Assembly: GCA_951802195.1 (NCBI GenBank) | Contig: OX637625.1 | Span: forward strand, 1,364,001 to 1,428,000 | Length of the DNA: 64,000 nucleotides | Origin: Tausonia pullulans | Taxonomy: Eukaryota > Basidiomycota > Tremellomycetes > Cystofilobasidiales > Mrakiaceae | Direction of reading: 5' to 3' | Shown here: piece by piece, positions 55,296 to 64,000 of the stretch | Numbering within the stretch: position 1 is the stretch's first letter | How the letters are laid out: every line of letters starts with the position of its first letter | Program-made: the position numbers and the translations under genes | Notes under the pieces: generated by a model | Database searches by the model: none | Seen by the model: only the letters and a program-made list of their open reading frames with translations | Told to the model about the DNA's origin: nothing

Positions 55296-55960
55296 TCACT
55301 TGATCTCCCGAGTAAAGTATCCCGAGCGTCCGAGGAAGACCTGGGCGACGTCCATCACGTATTCGCCGAGCTCGAGGTACCACCCGATCACCTCTGGCAA
55401 AGAGAAGCGCGTGTCAGTCAACCGTCACCCAGCGCAAGTCAATGCGATAGAGGATGTCAGACTCACGGCGGACGTCCTTGTTGCCAATCCGAGCGACAGC
55501 GGGCCTGCAAGGAGAAACTCGTGGCGAGGTGAGCATGTGTCTGCTTCAGCTTCAAGCGACACGCGTCTCCGAGCCGGAGAAAGCGACCACCCGTCTGTAA
55601 AACGACGAAGGCCAGCGCACTAGGACATACGTCAGGCCGGTGCTTCGCTGTAGAAGATCAGGAAGCAGTTAAGTGTCATGCTCTTATGTCACAAGCTTGG
55701 TAGAGGTTGCGCTCGTCTACTTGCCTTGAGCCCGGCGAGGAATCCCGAGACGAGAAGGAGGTCCTGAACGAAGGATCCAAGATAAGCGGAAGAAGATTGC
55801 GACTGCTGAGCACGGCCAACACGTACAAAGCTGAGGCGGAGGAACTGCGACAGGGAGATAGCCGAGAGCAAGTAGAAAGACGACGACAAGGGCAAGGCAG
55901 AGGCAAAGGCATAGCGTAAGTTTGGCTATACCTGGATGTAGACATATCAGGAGCTTCAAA
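55296..55960 (-). CDS. Small membrane protein, unknown
   Basis: The C-terminal exons join cleanly in phase: FYLLSAISLSQFLRLSFVRV, SSSAYLGSFVQDLLLVSGFL and AGLK, then a GC-AG intron (donor GCAAGT), then RSTGLT, PAVARIGNKDVR, and VIGWYLELGEYVMDVAQVFL with GRSGYFTREIK, stop 55296-55298. The first part has two likely membrane helices and the last exon an amphipathic or third helix. The start codon is not resolved; the frame is open upstream to about 55930. I do not recognise the family. Confidence 0.5.
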
Positions 55961-56208
55961 GACGGACTGATCCAAACATGACGGAGGAACGAATTGATGA
56001 TGATGGTTGAGCTCTCACATGGTCTCCCGACGTCTGAGCTCGTTACCGGCTCCGAAGCTGCACGGCCCTTTGCAGGTCTCCGCATTAGAACTGGGGTGGT
56101 CCCGAGGCCTCAATGAATGCGACCGTGCAATGACCCACGACCAAGCCCACTATTAACGACCACCAACCAAGCCAACCACTCTGTCCTAGTGCATTTCCAT
56201 TTCCCTCC

Positions 56209-59200
56209 ATGCTCATCTCGCCGGTTCTTCTCGCCTTCATGGCGGCGGCGACGCTTGTGAGCGCCCAGTCATGCTCCAATTACGCCCCCCCGAACGCGAC
56301 CACCGGTGCGGGGTGCCTCTGCCCGCCGGGCTTCGCGGGCTCGGATTGCTCAGTCCCGGTCTGCGGTGGGAACCTCCTCGACGGGTATGGCTCCGCCAGA
56401 CAAACGGCCGCCAACATTTCGAGCTGCGCGTGCGATGCAGGCTGGGACGGGCCAGGTTGCACCAGTGAGTAGGATGGGGTGGTGAACGAGCGGTTGCGTC
56501 TAAAAGAGGAACAAGCAGGCCAAGGGTCGATCCTCATCTGAGTCGTGGCGGGATGTATATGGGGGAGTTGGGGAGGTTTCTTCGACCAACTCGTTCTAAA
56601 AGCTCGCCGGGACCATGGTCTCAAAACCCAGTCAGAGAGGGGGCAAATGGCGGAGGATAGACATCTCTCTCTTCCTGTTGTCCTGTTCCGGCGGCTAGGG
56701 ACGCGCGCGCCTCAAAAGCGGGAGGATAGCAAGCCATCGAGGTGACTGACTCGTCCCGGATCTCTCCCCTCGTCTCGGCCAGTCTGTGAGACTTCAAACG
56801 CCTGTGGTGAGCCTAGAGAATCCCCCTCCGTTCTTCGTCGTCGGATGTCGTCGGATGTCGTCGGATGCGGACAGATAGCTTACAGCTCCCCTCCTCCAGG
56901 GGTGGCGTACAACGCGTCGGGCTACAGCCCACCAACCTCGCCCACGAGCCCTCTCTCAGCGGGCCAGCTTGCGAATCAGACGATGATCTGCAGCAAGAGC
57001 CCTCGCGTCTATAGTGCTGGACAGATGTCATGCAATGTCGACGTTCGTCCTGCGTTCTCTCTATCGGTATTCGAGCGATCGAGGGTTGTGCTGCCGGAAG
57101 GTTGACAAAACTCCCTCCCCCCACCCCCCCACCACCCATTCATCGGCCCTCCCTTCTTTTCCCCTCTCCAGAACGTCCTTCTCCAATCTCTCTTCCCTGG
57201 ATCGTCCAAGCTCACCATCGCCCGGACGCTCAACCCGAGCCTCACGCCCATTCCAGACGTCACCTCCGCGGGAGGTAACGGCTCACTCTTTGCGCAGCTC
57301 TGGTACAACAACGTTGAGACGTTCTTCTGCAAGGGTGTGTCCATTCTGACTTTGGATCTATCCAAATTTGAGCCTAATTCTCTCCCTCCTCTCTCTCTCA
57401 GCGAACAACTGCACGCAGACCCTCGCCGCAACCGCCACCGGCAACTCGAGCACGTGGACGTGCCCTTCGCTCAACTGCACCTGCATCCCTGAAACAACCT
57501 TTTGCTCGGGCTCCACGAGCCTCTCCAGCCAGATCGATACTCTGGGAGGACAGCTTGTCGTCGCTTGCGATGCCACGGGCGAAAAGTGCTCGTTCCAGCA
57601 GGAGCTCCTTATCAATGTGAACAGCGCGGCGTCTCCTCTCTCCTTTTATGAGCTGCTGACACTCTTGCCCTTTCTCTCAATCCAAGCTGTTTGGCAAGGA
57701 CGGTCTGGCGCTTTCGTCGTGCACGTTCGGAGAGTGTCTCTCGCAGAACTCGCTCGATATCGTCACAGGCAACACCACCCTCGCCTCGACTACTGGCAAC
57801 GAGCTCTCAGGTGCGGGCTCTCTCCTCCCCTCGCCCGCCCTTAGATTGACATGAGCTGCGTCACTCCAGCTGGTGTTATTGGTGGCCTTGGCGCCGTAGG
57901 CGGCCTCCTTCTCCTCGCACTCCTCGGCATTCTCTGGGGCCTCATAGCTCAGCGCCGTGCACGCCACCTTCCACGCACAGATGAGGGCCGTCGCGGTGTT
58001 GGAGTGGAATGGGTCGGCGTCGGGTATAAAATCCGTCGATCCGGAAGGGCGAAGGGCTGGTTCGCCCAGTCCGACCGGAGCGCGGCAGCTCAAGCTGGGG
58101 GAGGGAATGCTGCAGAGAAGGGAGCGGTCCACCTCGCTCGGAAGGGCGATTGGAAGGATATTCTCGTAGGTGGCAGTGGCCGAGTCGAGCCGGGCAAGTT
58201 CATTGCCATCCTTGGACCTTCGGGCGCTGGAAAATCGAGCCTCATTGATCTGCTCGCTGGACGACGCAAAGCCGGCAAGACGACGGGCAAGGTACTCTTC
58301 TTTTCCGACAAGACTGCCGCTGAGAGCAGGCATCGGGGCAAGGCTGTCAAGCCTCGCATTGGCTATGTCGATCAGTCGGACGTCCACGCCCCGACCTCGA
58401 CTGTTCGGGAGGCGCTGCTCTTTGCGGCTCGCCTGCGTCTACCGGATAACGTCCCGGATGTCGAGAAACAGGCCCGTGTAGATGAGTGAGTCCCGCTTCC
58501 ACTTTTTGTTAGCATGAAGGCGCGCTGCTGACTTTGCGCTTCTTCAGGGTTCTCGTGCAGCTCGGTCTCTCGGACATCGCTGACTCACGGATCGGAGACG
58601 GCATACGGCGTGGTATCTCTGGTGGAGAGATGCGAAGTGAGTGCGCTCGCTCTCAACACCTCCGCCTTAGTCTTCGGTTAATCTTGGCTTCGTCCGACAG
58701 GGGTTTCCATCGGTCTGGAGCTTGTTGGAAAGCCGGACTGCCTCTTCCTCGACGAACCGACCTCCGGTCTCGACTCCGTGTCCGCTAACAGGGTCATCAA
58801 CGTCCTCCGAGACCTCGCCCATGACCAGGAAAATCCCACCGCAGTGTGAGTCCTTCACTCCGACCGAGATGTGACTTTCAAGCTCATCACTTTCTGTCCT
58901 AGCATCGCTTCAATACACCAACCCTCCTCCCGCATTTATTTCGCCTTTGATCAAGTCCTCCTCCTCTCTCTCGGACGCCAACTCTACTTTGGGCCTGCCG
59001 GCATTGCACCCGTCAATCATTTTACTTCGCAGGGTGGGCCGGAGCTGCCCATGGGGGTGTGTCGCTCCTTCTCTCCCACCTATTATTTCCTCCCACTAAT
59101 TTGATTTATGCTCCAGCACAACGTCGCCGACTACCTCCTCGAGATAGCCTCTGAGGGTTACAACCGCCTCACCCCGTCTTCCTCGACAGGCACCAAACGG

Positions 59201-60862
59201 CCTGCACACGACCAGCTCGAGTCGAGCATACAGGAAGACATCACTCACAAGTCCAGGTCAGGTTCCACCGTCCACAACCCCTTACAGAGTAACGCCGGCT
59301 TCGACGACGTTCCGCTCATCTCGAGCGCAGGCATACCGCTCCTCGATCTTGGCCGACCCAAGCCGCAGGCCATCTACACCTCGTCAACCATCTCCAAGAA
59401 TGGGGGAACGGCTCATCATCGAAAGAACATTGGTCAGCAACACGGCAACGGAACCGAAGAGAGCCTCAACGGCCAGAACGAGCTCAAGTACAATGACGAC
59501 AGCTTCAACAGCAAAGACGACACCGACAGTGGCCAGGGCGGTGCGGCATCATCACCTGCCGCTGTGTCAAGCAACCACCGACCAAGCTCACGGCCCCAAG
59601 CGGCCTTCCTCACTCAGTTTGAGGTTCTCTGTGGGCGCGAATGGCGGACACTTCAGCGTGATTGGACGCTCTTCTTCGCCCACTTTTTCGTTGCGGCCGT
59701 CGCGGGCGCGTTTGCAGGAGGTCAGTTGTCTCCCAAGTATCTTGTATCAGGGCCCTGAGTAAACTTCATTCACTCTTTTGTCCAGGTATCTACTATAATG
59801 TCAATGAGACCATCTCGGGCTTCCAGAACCGGATCGGCTCTCTCTTCTTCGTCGGTTCCCTCATCGCTTTCTCCTCTCTCTCGGCGCTATATAACCTCGT
59901 CGAAATCCGCTCGCTCTTCCTCCGCGAGCGGTCCTCGACGTACTATTCGCCCTCGGCCTGGCTTCTCTCGCGCATGGTTTTTGACCTCGCCCCGCTGAGA
60001 CTCCTTCCAACGGTCGTCCTGGTGACGATTGTTTACTGGATGGTTGGCCTTTCGCCGCATGCCGCCGAGTTCTTCAAGTTCCGTGAGTAGGGCCGGGTGG
60101 TGGGCTGCCGACTATTTTATGCTGACGCTTCTCGCATCAGTCCTCGTCTTTATCCGTCAGTAGATAACTTTTCCGTGTTCCCTTGCAGCTCAAACTGATT
60201 TTTCTCTCTCCAGTGTACTCACTCGCGTTGACCATGCTCGTATGTCGTGATCCCTCGCCTATTTGACTGGCCATCGCTGACCCCTGTTGGCCCTCAGAAC
60301 TTCCTCATCGCTGTCGTCATTCCGAAAGTTGGGATCGCGATCCTCTTCTCCTCACTATACAACCTCTATCTAGTGCGTCGCCCATCTCCAGTCCGGGGTG
60401 AGTTTCCCATCTGATCAACCTCTCTCTCCCTCAGATGCTTTACGCGGGCTTTTTTGTCTCGCTCAATAACATTCCCCCGGTCCTGAGGTGGCTTCAGTAC
60501 TTTGACCTGCTCAAGTACGCTTTGGAAGCGACGGCCGTCAACGAAGTGCGTCCATACCCTTGAGCTGCGCTTGTCTGAGCGCTAATCCGTGATTGCGGTT
60601 TTCCAGGTCTCGAGCGGTCTCAAAATCAAGGACAAAATCTCCGGTATTCCTGTTGAAGTCAACGCAGCGCTCATTATGAATCTAGTTCGTCCCCCCGCGC
60701 CCCTCTCTCTTTCTCTCTCCCCTGACTCTCCTTTTCTCTCGACAGCTTTTCGGCTTTGGCCAACACTACTATCGTGACGTCATCATCCTTGCCATCTTCT
60801 CGATTGGGTACCTTGCACTGCTCGTTTTCGCCGTGTGGTTCTTCCTCCGGGAGATCCGATGA
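56209..60862 (+). CDS. ABCG transporter with N-terminal EGF-like region (Adp1 type)
   Basis: The signal peptide [20 protein letters not shown] is followed by a Cys-rich EGF-like part ([32 protein letters not shown]) and more Cys-rich lumenal exons. A membrane helix ([20 protein letters not shown]) leads to the ATPase. There, Walker A is GPSGAGKSS, the Q-loop [18 protein letters not shown], the signature ISGGE, Walker [15 protein letters not shown] and the H-loop SIHQPSSR. After a Ser/Asn-rich linker the ABC2 membrane domain follows: [60 protein letters not shown] and [20 protein letters not shown]. It ends FFLREIR, stop 60860-60862. The half-transporter order fits yeast Adp1, whose substrate is unknown. 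It has more than 15 exons. Confidence 0.94.
56837..56866. repeat. Three 10-bp tandem repeats
   Basis: GTCGTCGGAT-type units, three copies, inside an intron of the ABCG gene when SNAC is joined to GVAYNASGY. Confidence 0.8.
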
Positions 60863-61897
60863 TTCCCCTTTCCTTCTCTCGCTTCGCTCCTGGTGTTTCT
60901 ATTCGCAGGACTTTTCAAGCCCCAGCTCCTCTATCCTACTCGTACATTGTACCTCATTCTTTCGACTCACTCGTTGTTTGGACTACTCCGATCGTTTCTT
61001 CTTTCGGCCGCCCCTACCGGTGGTGTCGTTCGTTATGTATCTCTCTTTCTCTCTGCTCTCGTGGAACCCCCTGAGGATCGGAGAAAGGATGGATTAAGAG
61101 ATCGGCGGGCAGACGACACAGACGAGGAAGAGGGGGAGGGAGGGTAACGGGAAGGACAGCCAATTTGAACCCAATTTTTTTTTTTGGGAAAATGTGTGGG
61201 ATACTTGGAGCCATTCCATGGCTTGAAATGGAGTAAGCTCACTGCTGCCGTCGTCGCCAGGACAAGACCAGTGGTCCGGGGATGCGAACACTGCTGAAAG
61301 AACATCGTTGCTCGCGCGCCTCCAGCCCGTAATGACCGGATCTAAACCTAACCTCAACAGCCTGCGTAAAATCTGGACGATATCCGTGGCTGCGTGGCAG
61401 CTCGCGGCGAAGCCTTCCATAGGGAGCGTGATGAGAGAGAGAGAGAGAAATAATAAGAAATGAGAGAACACGCACTGTGTGCTGGGCGACTGGCGCAGTT
61501 CCTCCTGCCTAGTTGCCCGTGAGTGGGCATACGAGAGAAACATTTGGTAATTGAGCATAGCATAGATACCGTCGTCTGCAGATGCGAAGCTGAGGAGGGA
61601 CAACGAGCGGACTGTTACTGGGACGAATTCGAAAAAAGTCGCGTGGGCACGCTCGAATGTAGCGACCACCTTTAGAAATATGACTCACTCAGAGAGCGCT
61701 GATGATCTAAGGGCAGATTACATCGCGGTGCCCATCCGGCTAATCCAAACTCCATCGCGTTCGGCGCGCGTGGCGTTGACAGAGAAGAAAGTGAACCGGG
61801 TGGTGGAGAGTTGGAGGGCCATAGAATAGGGATAGACTAGGACGTGCTACGCAGCAATAAACCCCCCCCCCCCCCCCCCCTCCCCTTGTCCCAGTTC
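60863..61897. other. Convergent intergenic region, about 1 kb
   Basis: 3' flanks of the ABCG gene (+) and DUF4336 gene (-). A 191-codon minus-strand open frame (61669-61094) has no family motif and is probably chance. A (GA) tract lies at 61433-61447. Confidence 0.5.
61862..61880 (+). repeat. Poly-C run 3' of the DUF4336 gene
   Basis: Nineteen C, 18 bases beyond the stop codon of the minus-strand gene. Unlike the other four long runs it is outside an intron and reads as poly-G on the sense strand. Confidence 0.9.
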
Positions 61898-63047
61898 TCA
61901 CTTTCTCCTTCTCGCCATTGCAAGGTACCTCTCGAACGTATTAGCCCACGCCTCCTTTCCTCCGGACTCGAGGATGTTTCCGTGACACGGGATGACGCGC
62001 TCAAAATCCCAGGCATGGACGGCTGTGGCTGACTCGGCGAAGGCACTGTTGGGGTGTACATAATAAACACAGAGAGACGTCAGTGAAAGAGGGGTCGAGA
62101 TCAAAAGACCGATGATGGTCCTGACGTCCGATCCTTAGCTCCCAGAGTCCACACGAGCCATCGATGGAGCCATGAGCCTGGACTGAGCTTCCGCGAGAGC
62201 CGACCTAGGAATCCTGAGCCAGCGGTGGGTCCATGCTGCTCGGTCGCGGGAAGGTTGAAGAGGAGGTCCTGAAGGAGGAAGCGTTGTCAGCTCGAGAGAT
62301 GTAGCCCAAGTGGACTGATGGATCGGACCGTACGGCTTGGAGGAGCGTCTTAGAGGGCTTGTGGAGGAAGGCGACGTCTCGGCTCTGTTTGGAATGGTTG
62401 GAAAGACGACGAGGGGAGACAAGACAGGAGCGACGAGAACGTCATCATCGTGTCGCATGTTTCCAAGGATTGAACAGTCAGCCTCGTTTGCTCATACAAG
62501 CTTCCATCCCCCGTCTGACTGCAGAAGATGGAGGAGAAATATTCCAACCCACCGGATGGCTTCCGAACGAACACGCCTCAATCTCATTCTCACACCCGAA
62601 CATCTCCTCGTGCGCCTTGCGACTCGTCGCCCACTCGCCGAACCAGGGGACCTTCGGCATCTTGCGTTTGACTCCCTCGGGCCCGAGACATCTGGCTTCC
62701 GGGAAGGCTGTGTGGAACTGATGGATGTAGAGCATGTGGACAAGGTCGGGGGCGACGAGGTACCTGTTGGCCGTTGCTCGCTCGGTTGGTGAGCATCGCC
62801 GGTCCATCGAGAGAGAAGCGACAGAGCGCAAGACGCACCGGACATCCCCACCCAATCTCGCAATCTCCTCCCTGGCCGTCGCATCGAGCGGGCTCGAGAC
62901 GAGGATCCAGAGACCCCCCGCACCGCCGGATGCGAGACGGATGATGGTGGAGCGACCGCCGATCGGGAGAAGGCGGAACCGGAAGAAGGGGACTTGGAGG
63001 CAGGTGATGTCGGGCGTGACACGCTGGGCTACGGAAAGCGGGGACAT
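61898..63047 (-). CDS. DUF4336 metallo-beta-lactamase-fold protein
   Basis: The start is MSPLSVAQRVTPDITCLQVP, then FFRFRLLPIGGRSTIIRLAS, GGLWILVSSPLDATAREEIA and RLGGDVRYLVAPDLVHMLYI. HQFHTAFPEARCLGPEGVKR, KVPWFGEWATSRKAHEEMFG and the closing block WDFERVIPCHGNILESGGKE with AWANTFERYLAMARRRK follow, stop 61898-61900. 'GRSTIIRL', 'SSPLDA' and 'VIPCHGNI' are the landmarks of DUF4336, a lactamase-like fold. The usual HxHxDH zinc motif is not seen; VHMLYIHQF may supply part of a metal site. The function is unknown. It is divergent from the thiolase gene. Confidence 0.85.
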
Positions 63048-63564
63048 ACGGGATAGACGTCAGAGGTGAGCGATAGAGTGATGGAGAGTCGGAGCGGTCA
63101 TGTCTCGGTCAGCGGCGAGCGAGAGGAGACAGGTCGACGGAGGGATTGTGCGCGCAGGCATCCAAGAAGAGGCCTGCTGCACAGAGGCGACATGAACCCA
63201 TACGAGAGAAATGGGCACGACGGAGAGGACGGCATCGGGGAAGCAGACCGGGTCGTCAGCCGGTAGGAGAGCAGGCTGGCGCGTGAAGAGGCCGGGTCCC
63301 GGGGAAGATATCCGAGGCCGGACGCTCCCCTCCCCTCTTCTCAACGAGAACAACCCTGGCTGGATCAGCAAGCAAGCCGTCCTCCCGACTCCCACCTCGC
63401 TCTCTCGTCGTCGTCCCATCACCAAGCCCTCGGCCAATCCTCCCCGCCGGCCCAGTCCTCGCTCTCATCGTACGATCGCGGAGCCCCCCTGCCAGCCCAC
63501 GCCTCGACCCTCTCGCTCTTGCATCCACCCCAGCGCTCCACCTCGCTCCTTCCTTTCTCTCTCC
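63048..63564. promoter_or_regulatory. Divergent promoter region, DUF4336 gene / thiolase
   Basis: 517 bases between two divergent starts; the thiolase side is strongly CT-rich from 63470. No specific site recognised. Confidence 0.45.
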
Positions 63565-64000
63565 ATGAGCCGTCTGCTTCCCTCAACCGCCACCTCCTCC
63601 GTCTCCCGTCTCGCCCGCTCCTTCTCTCCCCGTCTCGCCCCGTCCCGCTTCACCGCCACCATGGTCAGTGATCCGCCAGCCTTCGCACACACCCGCCCCG
63701 CCCCCCTCCCCCTTCGCGTCTCGCCCGTCCGTTCCTGTCATCTCGCGTCGCACGAGAAAAGAGACGACGGACGCGCTCGCACCCCTTCCCCTTCCTTCCT
63801 GCCCCATCCCTTCTGGCTCATCGCTCATACCTCTTTCTCCCTCTCCGTTCTCTCATTCCTCTCTCCCAGTCCTTCACCCCCCAGGAGATCTTCATCGTCG
63901 GAGCTGCCCGTACCCCGATCGGTTCCCTCGGCGGATCGCTCAAGGCCCTCTCTGCCGTCCAGCTCGGCACCGTCGCTGTCGAGGCCGCCATCAAGCGTGC
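63565..64000 (+). CDS. Acetyl-CoA C-acetyltransferase (thiolase), 5' part only
   Basis: Joins two acetyl-CoA to acetoacetyl-CoA, or the reverse. The start MSRLLPSTATSSVSRLARSF then SPRLAPSRFTATM is a basic Ser-rich mitochondrial presequence. An intron (63664 to about 63869) follows directly after a second in-frame ATG at 63661-63663. The next exon gives SFTPQEIFIVGAARTPIGSL, GGSLKALSAVQLGTVAVEAA, a clear thiolase N-terminus. The active-site Cys lies beyond the window. The second ATG sits in GCCACCATGG and would give a protein without the presequence, so one gene may feed both mitochondria and cytosol. Confidence 0.92.
   Translation, partial: MSRLLPSTATSSVSRLARSFSPRLAPSRFTATMVSDPPAFAHTRPAPLPLRVSPVRSCHLASHEKRDDGRARTPSPSFLPHPFWLIAHTSFSLSVLSFLSPSPSPPRRSSSSELPVPRSVPSADRSRPSLPSSSAPSLSRPPSSV

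Noticed and set aside
56837-56866. Short direct repeats considered as a CRISPR-like or regulatory array
   Set aside because: Only three 10-bp units without spacers, inside an intron of a eukaryotic gene.
61094-61669. 191-codon minus-strand open frame in the ABCG/DUF4336 gap
   Set aside because: No motif, no splice signals, and composition of a chance frame in 3' flanking DNA.

Overview
This is nuclear DNA of a fungus, most likely a basidiomycete yeast or yeast-like fungus of the Pucciniomycotina (Microbotryomycetes-like). The evidence is many short introns per gene, GC-rich codon use, long CT-rich stretches before starts and splice acceptors, and the gene content: DASH subunit Hsk3, an Adp1-type ABCG transporter, Nop12 and an Oca-type pseudophosphatase. 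The lineage is an inference from style and content, not a measured placement.

Left part (1-12.2 kb): the 3'-truncated SLC35F-type transporter and a divergent, probably mitochondrial protein of unknown function come first. Two poorly resolved, possibly decayed reading regions follow. Next is a 4.5-kb block of five tRNA genes (Met, Leu, Lys, Val, Ala; three with introns) interleaved with pieces of one LINE family. Three of the five tRNA genes have LINE-derived DNA directly on their 5' side, always reading away from the tRNA. One copy carries a long intact ORF but no reverse transcriptase, and ends in the same 3' UTR as the reverse-transcriptase copy.

Centre (12.2-50.6 kb): a normal gene-dense chromosome. 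In order: an Asp/Glu/hydantoin-racemase-like enzyme (-), iron-sulfur L-serine dehydratase (-), DASH Hsk3 (+), an arrestin-like protein (-), an unknown acidic protein (+), a Cdc4/Pop1-type F-box WD40 protein (+), ribosomal protein eS25 (+), an NCS1 permease (+), ribosomal protein eL43 (+), V-ATPase subunit c (+), a PI-specific phospholipase C (+), a mitochondrial citrate carrier (+), Nop12 (-), a 2OG-Fe(II) oxygenase (+) and a secreted RNase T2 (+).

Right part (50.6-64 kb): a 2-kb stretch with remains of a decayed gene, an Oca4/Oca6-like pseudophosphatase (-), a small unknown membrane protein (-), an EGF-ABCG transporter (+), a DUF4336 metallo-hydrolase-like protein (-), and the start of an acetyl-CoA acetyltransferase (+) that appears to have two alternative start codons. 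These are housekeeping genes; they do not form a pathway cluster. The most unusual content is the tRNA/LINE block.

All gene models were built by eye from splice signals and family motifs. Exon edges are firm only where stated.
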